Source: Rhinopithecus roxellana
Taxonomy: Eukaryota > Chordata > Mammalia > Primates > Cercopithecidae
DNA length: 64,000 bases
Direction of reading: 5' to 3'
Assembly (NCBI RefSeq): GCF_007565055.1
Contig: NC_044566.1
Coordinates: 96,673,797-96,737,796 of the forward strand
Shown piece after piece: positions 45,200-57,426 of this stretch. The notes beneath the pieces are model-generated. The model searched no databases, was not told the origin of the DNA, and saw only the letters and a list, made by a program, of their open reading frames with translations. The position numbers and the translations under genes are program-made. Every line of letters begins with the position of its first letter. Positions within the stretch are counted from its first letter, which is position 1.

Positions 45200-45830
45200 T
45201 TGCTGATAATCTCCCTTCAATATCCAGCCAAATACCTTCTCTTTCATGAAGTCTTCCCTAGATTCTCCATTAGAGGTTATTACTGTTTACTCAGAATCCC
45301 TTGGGTGTTTCTATTCATTTCTAATAACTCAAACGGCACATTCCTCTGGGCTCCCAGAACATTCGCACAATGTTCAATTACTGTATTTTCTTTCTTTTTT
45401 TTTTTTTTTTTTTTTTTTGAGACAGAGTCTCACTCTGTCACCCAAGCTGGAGTGCAGTGGCACCATCTCAGCTCACTGCAACCTCCGCCTCCCGGGTTCA
45501 AGTGGTTCTCCCTGCCTCAGCCTCCTGAGTAACTGGGATTATAGGCCCCACCATCATGCCTGGCTAATTTTTGTATTTTTGTATTCACTATGTTGGCCAA
45601 GCTAGTCTCGAACTCCTGACTTCAGGTGATCTGCCCGCCTTGGTCTCCCAAAGTGCTAGGATTACAGGTATGAGCTACCACGCTTGACCTGATTAGCATA
45701 GTTTTGTCTTGCTTCTGTGTTCATCTGTATGCCTACCTGTCACTCACCCCCATCTGACTATCTCCTCCTCAGGATCAGAGCTACATCTTCTTTCTCTTTG
45801 TATTCCTGGCAAACACACTGCCTATTCGAT
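45200..45830 (+). mobile_element. Probable L2, split by an AluS
   Basis: TTTCATGAAGTCTTCCCTAG left of the Alu and CCTCCTCAGGATCAGAGCTACATC right of it are L2-like and collinear. Diverged. Confidence 0.45.
45395..45689 (-). mobile_element. AluS with small internal deletion
   Basis: T-rich tail to CACGCTTGACC. The linker reads TTTTTGTATTTTTGTATTCACTATG, missing the usual TAGAGACGGGGTTTC block. Confidence 0.92.
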
Positions 45831-46091
45831 AACAAGTACATGCAAATGATGCTCATCTTCTATTATCGTGTATTATAGGTTAGTTAAGTAAAGCTACCAT
45901 GTTGCAGCTTATATTTTAGCTACATATCTGTGCAATGTGCTCCAGTTTGGAGAATATTTTTCATTCGTTTTTTGTGAACCATTGCCACTGGACTCATATG
46001 TTACACTATACTAACAGACTGTCTACTTTGAAATGTGAATATTGGGGGAGGGGAATGGATCATACTTTCCATTATCAGCATTAAAAATAAT

Positions 46092-46660
46092 GCTGGCCAG
46101 GCGTGGTGGCTCACACTTGTAATCCCAGCACTTTGGGAGGCCGAGTGGGTGGATCACGAGATCAAGAGATTGAGACCATCCTGGCCAACATGATGAAACC
46201 CCATCTCTACTAAAAGTACAAAAATTGGCCGAGCGCGGTGGCTCAAGCCTGTAATCCCAGCACTTTGGGAGGCCGAGACGGGTGGATCACAAGGTCAGGA
46301 GATCGAGACCATCCTGGCTAACACGGTGAAACCCCGTCTCTACTAAAAAATACAAAAAACTAGCCGGGCGAGGTGGCCGGCGCCTGTAGTCCCAGCTACT
46401 CGGGAGGCTGAGGCAGGAGAATGGCGTAAACCCGGGAGGCGGAGCTTGCAGTGTGCTGAGATCCGGCCACTGCACTCTAGCCTGGGCGACAGAGCGAGAC
46501 TCCGTCTCAAAAAAAAAAAAAAAAAAAAAAAAAAGTACAAAAATTCAGGAGGCTGAGGCAGGAGAATCGCTTGAACTTAGGGGCGGAGGTTGCAGTGAGC
46601 GGAGATCGTGCCACTGCACTCCTGCCTGGCAACAGAGCAAGACTCTGTCTCAAAATAATA
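46092..46660 (+). mobile_element. AluS host, split by a young AluY
   Basis: Left part 46092-46226 (CTGGCCAGGCGTGGTGGCTC), right part 46546-46660 (CAGGAGGCTGAGGCAGGAG) with an (AAT)n tail. About 40 nt normally found between the two parts (start of the right monomer) is missing. Confidence 0.92.
46227..46530 (+). mobile_element. Young AluY, Old World monkey type, nested
   Basis: GGCTCAAGCCTG, GCCGGGCGAGGTGG, GGCGTAAACCCGG and ATCCGGCCACTG. Perfect 15-bp TSD AAAAGTACAAAAATT at 46212-46226 and 46531-46545. Confidence 0.96.
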
Positions 46661-46719
46661 ATAATAATAATGCTAAAAATCCTGAATATTATCAATATGG
46701 AATTTTGGAGTTGTAACCA

Positions 46720-46995
46720 AATCCTCCCCGAATCCTGAGCCTTGACATTTTATTTCACTTCTAAGATTCTTATTATTCCCATCACTTACTTAACAATCTT
46801 TTTCTATCCTTTTCTTTTAGCATTTCCCTTGTTATTTAACTTAAAATTATTCTCAAATGTTTCAAATATTCAAGTCTTATTTCCCGATCTATAATTGTAA
46901 TGTAAATTCTTCAGGGACAAGGACAATTTCATATTCTGCTTTATATGTCCCACGGCACCCAGCACAGTGCTTTGATCTTGCTAGGTTATCAAAAT
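46720..46995 (+). mobile_element. L2 3' end, diverged
   Basis: AATTCTTCAGGGACAAGGACAATTTC, CACGGCACCCAGCACAGTGC match the L2 terminus. The upstream 150 bp is assigned by continuity only. Confidence 0.55.
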
Positions 46996-47064
46996 CTTAT
47001 CTACTGATTTAAATAATTAGCACTTCACTGAGGGACACATTTAAGAAAGTATCAATGTGAACAC

Positions 47065-47315
47065 AACATATCTAACCAGGTGAACACCCATTGAGCCCCT
47101 AATATGCACCCAATATTAGGCATATCACATAGTCTTGACCATTTAATCATCACAACTCTATAAGGTAGATACTATTATTATCCCCGTTTCACCAGTGAAA
47201 GAACCAAGACTTAGTAAAGTTAAACAGGAAGTAAACGGCTGAGCACAGATATGATCCCAGTCTATCCAAGAGCCAAGTTTAAGGTCTTAACCAATACACT
47301 GTACTGCCTGAAGAA
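47065..47315 (-). mobile_element. MIR, nearly complete
   Basis: CATTTAATCATCACAACTC, TATAAGGTAGATACTATTATTATCC, TCTTAACCAATACACTGTACTGCC match the MIR complement to its 5' end. Confidence 0.85.
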
Positions 47316-50300
47316 GTATATAAGGATGTAAGAATCACTGACCACTGAAGAGATGAATTATGGTTTATATTTTGTAAGATCAAACTGATAGAAACTTTAT
47401 AAATAGTTCTTCCCTTTTGAACTTAAAATTTCACAAAGAATAATTGAAGTTTCAACATTAACAGATTATTGCATTAAGTTTTAATATTAACAAATACATT
47501 CATTTCAAAGATATTCCCTGGATTTAAAGTCAAATCCAATAAAATGATATAACTTTTTATAAATCACTGCATTATAGGATGTTAATACAAATATCTAGAA
47601 GCTGAATTGCAGAATGACTATCAGGATGCAATGTCCATTAAAAACATAAAATTATATTCCAAATGTACAGTTGTATATGTATCTTGTCTACAAAAAAAAA
47701 AGTTTAATAAAAGTTGATCGAATGGGTCATTATGGAAAGAGAACACGGGGGACTTCCTATACATTTCTGTCTGACACATATGAACTGCGTCAAATCAAAA
47801 TCTCCTTAGTGTAACTTCTGACAGAAGATAAAATACCTGATATAAACCTCCATCTAACTAAAGATCTGCATTCTCCCCACCCCTATTTAAGCCACCCTGT
47901 GCTTCAATGAGTTGCCACTGTTGCTCTTTTGCATTTTACAATTCTTGTTACCTAAAAAGAAACACTAACTGCACTTTTAGAAATCAAGCCATTCCAAGAA
48001 AAATTGAGAATAAATATAGCGCAATTCCTACCTTGCTGTTAGATCTGTCTAAGTTGAACAGTTCCCTGGTTGTGAAATGCAAATGATAGCTAAAACATTC
48101 TGCTAATTCCAAAGTTCCAATGCAAGATGAATATACACACAGCACTTCAGTGTTCTAGTTTATAACTAATGGATAGCACTGGTATTTTCACAGCCACGAA
48201 AACAAAGCAAGTACTGTAATTATATGACACTAAGTAAAACCCACAAAAATAGGTAATGGTTGTACTCACTAGTATTTGAGAACAAAGAAATCGATATCAC
48301 TGAGCCTAAGAATTACAGTATAAGTCTTATATTCTCCTCAAAGTGTTAGTTGAATGCTTTTACATTGTTTTCATAATTAAGGAGCTGTCATAATTATCTG
48401 TGTGTGATAGCAGAATAATGTCTGAATAAAAATATAAAACTGATTAGAAAATGCTGAGACTGTAACTAAACCAAACTAATCCAAAATGAATACAACAGTT
48501 TAATTTCATTAGTATTCCAGATCCTTAAACAGTTGTGTTACCTAGCATAAAAAGATCACAAACTTCAAGGAAACTACATTAATCACACAGCTGAAAAGTG
48601 AAATAGAATAAAAAGCATTCTCCAAAGTCTCATTGGACAAAGGTGAAAATTTTATTTCCTATTGTTCCAACTTTCCAAATCTCTGAATTTCCCTTTCTTG
48701 TGGGAGAGGGTAGGGGAGCAAATTGGCTCAGAACTTACCTCTGAAAGTTTATGAATTTGAATGACTCCCTAAAAAGAAACCAAAGACCACACCAAAGGCA
48801 CTTGCAAGGAAACGTAAACAATCCTCTGAAATCTACTGTTCTCACAAACCTGTCCCTTTTTGCACTGGCAGGTCTTTTGCACCAAGGAAACAATCATTCG
48901 AAAGATTCTTGCTCTGCTATGCCATAGGCAATCTTTTTGCAAAAGAAGGGAATTTTATATCAGTACAAAAGGTAGAAAATATAGGACGTGCTTAATATTT
49001 AAGAAAAAGCGTTTGTAGCACTCTATCAAGAAAGATCATTATTCAATACCCATGTCAGATAGAAAGCTCCTGAATCTGATTTTATTCCATTCACTGATAC
49101 TCCTTGTGTACCTATGAGAAATAAGACAGGGCGTTAGATGTAGAAGATACAAAAATGAACAGATAAGGACCTTTCCTTCCAGGCCTTCCCATCCATCATG
49201 ACCAAACATGGAAATATCATATTTCCATATGTAGCAATATATTCATACTGTTCAACTTGCCACAAATTAACATTTGTTAATATTAAATAGGCTAATAAAT
49301 GAAAAATTTACATGTCTGTTTGAACTAAGTTCTCAAATATCTGTACAAATGATAGCATATATGGACATAAAATATAGAACTAACTCTAAACTTGAGGAAA
49401 AGAAAAAATACACATGCAAACTTTGGCTACTCTGGTGATCCCCTGCTGTATTAGTCCGTTTTCCTGCTGCTGATAACCTGCCATGACTCTCACTCTAATA
49501 TTTTCCCCTAATCCTTCATCACAATGGCAGGTGAGAGTCTGCAACAAAAGGTTCAGAAATATGTCAGCCCACTCTTTAAAACGTTAAGTAATTTTGCTCA
49601 CTGTCATCAGGTAGAGAGGAATATTCAGCCAGGTCTTTCCAGGACAGGAGCTGCCTCTTGAGAATACATTAGGCTCTTTAGGCAACTACCTTAACAACTT
49701 TGGGTCATACAGTATTGCACTAAATTGTGTCCTAGGGGGATATAAGGCACTGAACATCCTCCAAAGAAATCCCATCTTATTCCTAGGGAATAGTGGAGTT
49801 TTTTTCCTCCAAAAATAAAATGTGATTTAAAATGAATTAACTGGGGGATAACTTCCCCAGTCTTTTACATGGGATTTGGAAAAATGGTTGAGTGTTAAAA
49901 GGTATGGACTTTTATAAATGTTTTATAATTGCCACTCCTCTCACATGAACAGATGCTAAAAGAAATCACTATTCTACAGAAACAGTTCATTTTAAAATAA
50001 ACCAATTAGAAGACGTTACTAAAGACAAATAAAAATATGGAGACATTTCTCATTTATATTCAAAGCTAAGGATTAGGAGAACAACCCAATTACTCATCCA
50101 ATCTGCCCATTTAAGCACCTGTCAAGTAAAGGGATTAATATGCCTTATGTTTATGGAATTAGGGGCAGCTCTGTCACAGTCTTTGCCTGAGAATCATTAA
50201 CAAACACATTTTCTAAGTATGTATTAACATGTCTTAGCTGTCACTACTGTAATGACCCTGATATACGCTAATGAAAGCATTGAAATTTCACAGCTATATT

Positions 50301-50795
50301 GTTGTACATAGAAGATGAAGCCTTCCCCCAAGTTGTCCCCCACAAAAAAAACAGCTGCTCTCCTCCACCTAGGGAAACAAATAGTTGCTTCAAATAACCA
50401 ATTCATAAAAGCTAATTATTCTCACGGGGATTTTTTTTTTCCTCCCTGAAGAGACAAATTAAAACGAGTATAGGAAGGAAATGATTAAGTCACAAAAGTG
50501 TAAAAATGTTCAGAACTACATAATGTGGGATCTGAGTTACTGGAGATACCATATGCAGCATCTGCAAATGATGATCACTCTCAGATGGCAGCAACACCTG
50601 CTCTGGCTCTGACTGTGGTGTAAAACTCTGAAACCAAGGTACTGGTACTTTACTGAGTCTATTTGAGGACACGTTAACCATTTTGGCAGTGGCTTCCTTC
50701 CATTGACAAATGGAATCATATGTCATAAATGGGCTGTACATACATAAATAACTTCATCGTTATGTAAGTACCCATCACATAAAAATAATCAATAA
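47316..50795. other. 3.5-kb stretch almost free of recognisable repeats
   Basis: The only fragment I can name is about 35 bp of a THE1-like LTR end (TGTATTAGTCCGTTTTCCTG, 49448). Otherwise AT-rich, unique-looking DNA with frames no longer than 83 codons. Such gaps in old repeats may mark constrained non-coding sequence. Confidence 0.45.
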
Positions 50796-51610
50796 TAAAA
50801 ATGAATCAATTAAAAATTAGCAAAAGACGAACCAACACTTCACAAACAAAGATGTTTGCAGGGCAATAAGCACATAAAAAGAAGTACATCTTTAGTTAAC
50901 AGGGAAATGGAAATGAAAACAATGATGAGATCCTCTTCATGCCCACTAGAATGACTAAAGTTACAAAGACTGGGATGAGGGAGAACATAAAATAACTGGG
51001 AATCTCATACATTACTGGTGAGAATATAAAATGTTAAAACCATTTTGAAAACTGTGACAGTGTTTCTTTCAAAGCTATCCTACATGCCAGTGATTCTACT
51101 CCTAGGTGTTACCCAAGCGAAAGGAAACATATATCCTCAAAATGGTGTATATAAAAATATATATTGCAATTTTCTTCATAAAAGCCCCAACTGGAAACAA
51201 TCTGCATGTTCGTCAATGGGAGAATGGATAAACAAATCGTATATTCACATAATGGAACACCACTCAGCAATGGAAAGGATTGAACTACTGATGCTTACAA
51301 CCATATGGGTGAATGTCAAAAATAGATTTTCAAATAAAAGCACGACACAAAAGAGCATCCACTTTATGATTCCATTCATCTGAAGCTCTATAGCAGGGAG
51401 AAGAAATCTTTGGTGATATAAATAAGAAAAATGGTTTTCTCTGGGGACAGGGTATTGACTCCAAAGGGGCAGGAGGAACTTTTTGAGGTAATGCAAATGT
51501 TCTATTTCTTGATTGAGGTGTGGCGTACATAGATGTATATAGCTGTGAAAAGTCCTCAAGCTGCGCACTTTAAATTATACCACAACTAAATACAGACCTA
51601 AAACTAATCA
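50796..51610 (+). mobile_element. Old L1 (L1M) 3' end
   Basis: Follows L1 ORF2 end and 3' UTR: GGCAATAAGCACATAAAAAG, CATTACTGGTGAGAATATAAAATG, CCAACTGGAAACAATCTGC, TGGAACACCACTCAGCAATGG, GGGGACAGGGTATTGAC and GCACTTTAAATTATACCAC. The frame is broken. Confidence 0.85.
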
Positions 51611-51629
51611 GCCTTATTTTTAACCATTC

Positions 51630-51825
51630 CAAAGCACTTAATAATAATAGTTAAAAACTTACATAGCATTCATTATATAAATGACTGTTCTAAGTTCACA
51701 TATTATTCAACTTAATCCTCATTACAATTTTATGAGGTAAATGTTATTGTTATCTCCACTTTATAGATGAGAATCTGAGGGGCTAAACAACTTGACTTAA
51801 GGTCTCATAGTTTATACGTCCATCC
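51630..51825 (-). mobile_element. MIR
   Basis: ATTATTCAACTTAATCCTCATTAC, TGAGGTAAATGTTATTGTTATC and ATAGATGAGAATCTGAGGGGC match the MIR complement. Confidence 0.78.
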
Positions 51826-51890
51826 ATGCCTTACATAGATAGTTAATAAATTCAACATATCTTACATCAACCTTAAAGGGTCCTAAATAG

Positions 51891-52061
51891 AACTGAGTGC
51901 AGTAGTGCATGCCTGTAATCTCAGCTACTTGAGAGACTGAGCTGTGTGTAATCTCAGCTACTTGGGATGCTGAGACGGGAGAATTTCTTGAGCATAGGAG
52001 TTGGAAACCATCCTGGGCAACATAGCGAGACACATCTCAAAAACAAACAACAACAAAAGAC
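51891..52061 (+). mobile_element. FLAM (free left Alu monomer) with internal duplication
   Basis: A single 7SL-derived monomer, not a dimer, with a 16-bp TSD holding two mismatches (51875-51890 and 52062-52077). A 33-bp unit, GTAATCTCAGCTACTTG..., is repeated at 51915 and 51948. Confidence 0.72.
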
Positions 52062-52155
52062 AAAGAGTCCTAAGTAGTTCATAATTTGGATTGATGAGCT
52101 GTTTAGTTCACAAGCTACAAATTAATATTACATGAGGTTAAATGAAAAATAACAC

Positions 52156-52440
52156 CTGCTGGGTGTGGTGATTCACACCTGTGATCCCAGCACTTTGGGA
52201 GGCCGGGGAGGGCTGGTTACTCAACGTCAGGAGTTCAAGACCAGCCTGGCCAGCATGGTGAAACCCCACCTCTACTAAAAATATAAAAATTAGCTGGATT
52301 TGGTGGTACATACTTGGGAGGCTGAGGCAGGAGAATGGCTTGAGCCCGGGAGGTGGAGGTTGCAGTGTGCCAAGATCGCACCACTATACTCCAGCCTGGG
52401 AGACAGAGCAAGACTTGGTCTCAAAATAAATAAATAAATA
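52156..52440 (+). mobile_element. AluS
   Basis: Full-length Alu with a short deletion in the right monomer (GGTGGTACATACTTGGGAGG) and an (AAAT)n tail. Confidence 0.92.
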
Positions 52441-52446
52441 AATAAC

Positions 52447-53686
52447 AGTCCTTATAAAGTATTTTTGATTCATGAATATGTATACTTGTGACAATTGTAA
52501 CAATAAATAAAACTATACAAAACTGAGAAAGGACAGTGCTACCAAGATTCACTGGGCACATTCAGATGCTGTCTGCCTGTAGAGGCAGGACAGGTGGGCA
52601 TAGCTCTGAGAGAGTTGTCTGTCTGTTAAGGTCCATCCATTTCAGGACCTGATACAAATGACATTTTGAATAGTGTCTTGGACGATGAGAAAACAAAGCA
52701 TGTGTATTAAGTTTGTATTGACATCAACTTGAAGGGTGTAGAGGGCTGGACACGGGTTCAAATGACCCCTGTGAGTCAGAGTTAAAAATAGAATGATGTT
52801 CAATAGTAACAAAGATTGGTCTTTTCAATTGGGGGGAAAAGGCTGTAAGGTACAAAAGGCAAGGAAACTGTTCTGTTTAAAGACTCCCAACAGAAGGAAG
52901 GTCCAGCCTCCTTCTGCACCTTCCCAGTCTCCACATCATTTTAATTACTTTGATGTCTTCCCTAGGCAGCTGAAAATAGACCTTGAATAATCAATGTATT
53001 TTAAATTAGTGGTAGTTTCGTATTCAAATTTTCCTGTTTTCATTCCTGATAGGTATGCTTGAAATAAAGATTTTTAGACTGTAACTGTTTATACTGTCCA
53101 TTTCTATCTCCTATATTAGAAATTAACACACTGAGTCTGGAAACCAGGAGGTAGAATACTCTTCAGAGGAGGAAAAGAAAATGCCCGGAAATCTTGGTAG
53201 AGTATAACTGGAGGATGTTAAAGTGACTAAAATATGACGAAAGGAACAAATTGTGTGCAAACCACCGTGTATTTTACTGCTCTCAGGTTTGTCGGAGACA
53301 AATTCCCAAACCACAAAGCCCTGTGCCATTGGTGGGATATTCCTTCAGCCCTTCAGTCCCAATACCTTCTCTTTCATCACTCCGCTCCTCTGGCCTCATC
53401 TTCCCATCAATATCCCTTTTCTGATATGCTCCTGTTCGAAGGTCTCTAATTACAGCCATTACCAACTCCCCAGTTTCCATCAACACTGATAAGTTCCTGT
53501 TATCCCCTCTCTAATTATATCCATTACCACTTCCTTATCCACACTAACCAATTAATTCATTAATCAGTTAACAAACCTCAAATTAATACCTATCAAGGCA
53601 CATTACTAGATATTATGGGGTATAAAAATTGGTATGTGACACTCTTCCCCACTCTGAAGGAATTCCCAGCCTATTCAGGAGTCAAG

Positions 53687-53690
<4 letters not shown>
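52447..53690. other. No gene; possible L2 trace near 53600
   Basis: Unique-looking DNA. 53590-53690 (GGCACATTACTAGATATTATGGGG) may be an L2 terminus complement. Confidence 0.4.
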
Positions 53691-53745
<55 letters not shown>

Positions 53746-53872
53746 CTGTGTGTGTATGTGTGTGTGTGTATCTGTGTGTGTCTGCGTGTATGTGAGGCTG
53801 TGTGTATGTGTCTGTGTGTATATGTGTGTCTGCGTATATGTCTGTCTGCGTGTGTGTGTGTGTGTGTGTGTG
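53691..53872. repeat. Long (TG)n microsatellite array
   Basis: Pure TG for about 50 bp, then TG interrupted by CC, TA, TC and CG steps to 53872. Alternating purine-pyrimidine, a Z-DNA candidate. The Cys-Val frames in it are artefacts. Confidence 0.97.
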
Positions 53873-54766
53873 ATTTCAGCACTACTGAATTGAAGGCAGC
53901 ATTTCCAGTATATTGAGATGAGCAGAGGTGGCTCCCACTGAAAAGGTGAGAGACCTGAGCTTCCCTCTCTGAATGAAAAACAGGACTCAAACTTTTCGTG
54001 AGTTGTGTGAACAAAACCTAGAGGTGAAAATGATAAGATCAGTCTCCCCTGAAAAAAATGTTTGGGTTCTGGAGCAGAGGGTCCCAGGACTGATGTAGTA
54101 AATTAGACCAGATCACTGAGGAAAAGACTTTGATAGCAAGGAGTATAGTTATTACTTATAATACAGGCATAGTCAGTGACAACTAATATTGCATCCTACA
54201 GTAAATACACAAATAAACTTATTAAACTTAGGTCTTTCAGTTGTAAGTCAGAACTCATCTATTGATAGCCTGTAAGAAGAGGGACAGCATGACCGATGGC
54301 ACCAGCCAGTGGACATGCAAGACCCTTGGACATCTCCAGGCCAACCACAGATCTAGCAATGGCCAGTGATATTCTATGATGGGCAGCCCTCTGGCACAGA
54401 CCAAACATTCAAATATTGTATTTGTATTTGTACAAAGTAACTCTGGGCATTTCCTCACTTCTAGAAATAAACAATATAAAGAATATTTATATAAATTAAG
54501 GCCATCTTTCAGGATGATGATATAAAAATCTCAGTGAAGATTCCAAAATGCATAGACGCTATGCAATGTAGTATAAAGAAGTGTGAACAGTAAGTAATCT
54601 TGCTATTAATCTAAACCCTGTTACAGAAAAGTTGTATGTGATTAAATTTTCTCATCTATAAAATAAAAACGTTAGGCTAATTCTAAGGTCTCTTTGAGTC
54701 TAAATGGGTCTTTTTTATCTCTGTAGTTTCACATGCCATGATTAAAAACTACAAATAACCCTTTTT
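53873..54766. other. No gene; weak MIR-like trace
   Basis: 54590-54700 is weakly MIR-like (TTTTCTCATCTATAAAATAAAAAC). The rest is unassigned. Confidence 0.4.
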
Positions 54767-54781
54767 AAAAAATTAAAAACT

Positions 54782-55078
54782 TGCCGGGTACGGTGGCTCA
54801 AGCCTGTAATCCCAGCACTTTGGGAGGCTGAGACGGGCGGATCACGAGGTCAGGAGATCGAGACCATCCTGGCTAACACGGTGAAACCCCGTCTCTACTA
54901 AAAAATACAAAAAACTATCCGGGCGAGGTGGCGGGCGCCTGTAGTCCCAGCTACTCGGGAGGCTGAGGCAGGAGAATGGTGTAAACCTGGGAGGCGGAGC
55001 TTGCAGTGAGCTGAGATCCGGCCACTGCACTCTAGCCTGGGCGACAGAGCGAGACTCTGTCTCAAAAGAAAAAAAATA
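54782..55078 (+). mobile_element. Young AluY, Old World monkey type
   Basis: Same diagnostic set as the copies at 4869 and 46227. Perfect 15-bp TSD AAAAAATTAAAAACT at 54767-54781 and 55079-55093. Confidence 0.95.
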
Positions 55079-55202
55079 AAAAAATTAAAAACTAATTTTA
55101 TTTTGCTCTGATTACAAATTAAAGACATAGCTTAATGTCTAACACTAATTGGCAAAAGTTGGTCAAAATCAGAAAAGTATTCAGAAACTTGACTTGATGT
55201 GT

Positions 55203-55695
55203 ATATTAGTTATCTACTGCTGCATAATTACCACAAATTTAGTGGCGTGTAACAACACACATGTATTATCTGGCAGTTTCTATGAGTCAGGAGTCTGAGC
55301 CCAGCATAGCTGGTTCCTGTGCCCAGGGTCTCAAAAGGTGTCAACCAAGGTGCATTCTGTTCTGAGCTGGGGGACCTCAACCAAACTCATGTGGTTGTTG
55401 GCAACATGCAGTTCCTGAGGTCTCTGTCTAGTTGCTGGATGCCATGTAGGGGCCACCCTTCCCAGAACTGCCCTAGAGGCAGCCTTCAGGGCCAGCAACT
55501 GCTAAGACAAAGTCTTATACAGCATAGCACATCCACAGGAGGGACAGAGCATCTCTCCTTTGCCATTTTATATCAGCTGGAAGCAAGTCACGAGCTCTGC
55601 CTCCTGCTTGAGGGTAGTGGATCACACCAGGGCCTGACTCATTGGAGTTACCTTAGCGTCTGTTCCCACAATGTGAAAGGTAAAACAATTGCATT
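55203..55695 (-). mobile_element. MaLR LTR (older MLT1 subfamily)
   Basis: TATTAGTTATCTACTGCTGC, AATTTAGTGGCGTGTAAC, CATGTGGTTGTTGGCAACATG, CAGCTGGAAGCAAGTCACG match the complement of an MLT1-like LTR whose ends resemble other MLT1 members. Confidence 0.7.
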
Positions 55696-55744
55696 AAGAT
55701 AGCAACCTAACTTCTTTCAGTCAACTTTTTAAAATGCAACAGAT

Positions 55745-56042
55745 GGGGCTGGACTTGGTGGCTCACTCCTGTAATCCCAGCATTTTGGGAGGCCGAGGCG
55801 GGTGGAGTCACTTAAGGTCAGGAGTTCAAGACCAGCCAACATGGCAAAACCCCATCTCTACTAAAAATACAAAAATTAGCTGAGCATGGTGGCGGGTCCC
55901 TGTAATCCCAGCTACTTGGGAGGCTGAGGCAGGAGAATCACTTGAACCCAGGAGGCGGAGGTTGCAGTGAGCTGAGATCATGCCACTGTACTCCAGCCTG
56001 GGTGACACAGCAATATTCTGTCTCGAAAAAATAAATAAAAAT
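55745..56042 (+). mobile_element. AluS
   Basis: Full-length Alu. TSD AAAATGCAACAGAT at 55731-55744 and, with one change, 56043-56056. Confidence 0.94.
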
Positions 56043-56144
56043 AAAATACAACAGATAATTAAGAACTAAAATGAGATAGGGCAGGATGCTATTGGAAAAC
56101 TTTCTTATAATAGTTGCCATGACAAGAAACATAGTAGAAAGCAG

Positions 56145-56335
56145 CATGTGTTCAGCACTTCCTATGCAGTGGGCTTTGCACACATGTTATTATATTTAAC
56201 AGTCACAGTGATCCTATAAGATAGGGTTATTATCCTCATCTTAGAGTATAAAACATGATGCAAAGATAGGTTAAGTGGCTTGCACAAGGTCACACAACTA
56301 CAAAGAAGCAGAACTTGATAAGAACCCTAACCTCA
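56145..56335 (-). mobile_element. MIR, minus copy
   Basis: GTGATCCTATAAGATAGGGTTATTATCC, AGGTTAAGTGGCTTGCACAAG and GTCACACAACTACAAAG match the MIR complement. Confidence 0.8.
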
Positions 56336-56344
56336 TATTCCTAT

Positions 56345-56560
56345 ACAGCAGCAAAAGAAATGTCTACTACATTTGGAAGCCTAGTAACTAGATTACTCAG
56401 CAAATCATTATAGTCTTAAGCCTCAGTTTCCTCATCTGTAAAATGGAGAAGATAGTGGTACCTGGTTTAGATACCTCTTAAGGTTGTTGTGAAAATGAAA
56501 TGAGAATGAGATGTGTAAAGCTCTTCACACACTGTAAGTGCTTACTAAGCCGTATCATTG
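56345..56560 (+). mobile_element. MIR, plus copy
   Basis: CTTAAGCCTCAGTTTCCTCATCTG, AAAATGGAGAAGATAGTGG and CACACTGTAAGTGCTTACTAAG match MIR. It lies head-to-head with the minus copy just upstream. Confidence 0.85.
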
Positions 56561-57095
56561 CTGTTCTGTCGTAAGTTCTGTGTAAATTCTAAAGAACTAT
56601 ACATATGAAAGTACAGGAAGGGAAGTGAACTTAATGGCTCTTTATGCGTTGTTGTTGTTTTTTTTTTTTTCTGGCAAGAGATTTTCAGGATTCTTCAGTA
56701 AATCAGCCTACTACCTTCTCTGGTGAAAAGGACCTGGAAGCCAGAAAGAAAAATAAATATTCCATTGATCTTTCTGTAGGAGAAGCAATAAAGTTCTTGT
56801 CCACAAATAAATTGAAACGTAAGAGCTTTTTAACAATTCATATTGATGAGTCAAAGAAGTGGGCATTTATATGCTTGAAGAGAATGTTTGAGTTAACCTT
56901 TGTGAAAATGTAAAGTATTAAGATAGACAAACATGGATTACACAAAGAATGAGTGGATCAAAGGGAAAATATGTCTTCAGAAATATTTAATAATACAGTA
57001 ATAACATTATGGGACATTATAAATGCTAAGTCATACTTAATACGTCTATGACACACTTTAAAAGTAAATACCCATATTGTAAATTATTTAGTCTA
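56561..57095. other. No feature recognised
   Basis: Unique-looking sequence with a T17 run near 56660. The 89-codon plus frame 56644-56913 has no motif. Confidence 0.4.
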
Positions 57096-57106
57096 AAAAT
57101 GCAGTT

Positions 57107-57415
57107 TTTGTTTTTGTTTTGTTTTGTTTTGTTTGAGACAGTCTTGCTCTGTTGCTCAGGCTGGAGTGCAGTGGGGCAATCTCTGCTCATTGCAACCTCT
57201 GCCTCCTGGGTTCAAGCGATTCTCCTGCCTCAGGCTCCTTAGTAGCTGGGATTACAGGCGCCCACTATCACACCCAGCTAATTTTTGTATTTTTAGTAGA
57301 GACAGGGTTTTACTATGTTAGCCAGGCTGATCTCGAACTCCTGACCTCAAGTGACTCCACCCACCTCGGCCTCCCAAAGCGCAGGGATTACAGTCGTGTG
57401 CCACCACACCCAGCC
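57107..57415 (-). mobile_element. AluS
   Basis: Tail is (GTTTT)n. TSD AAAATGCAGTT at 57096-57106 and AAAAGGCAGTT at 57416-57426. Confidence 0.94.
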
Positions 57416-57426
57416 AAAAGGCAGTT

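Noticed and set aside
49448..49485. THE1 LTR
   Set aside because: Only about 35 bp of the LTR end is recognisable (TGTATTAGTCCGTTTTC...CTGCTGATAA), too short for a confident element call; noted in the interval entry instead.
53615..53916. Cys-Val repeat ORFs and a His-Thr minus frame
   Set aside because: Pure products of the (TG)n array read in different frames.
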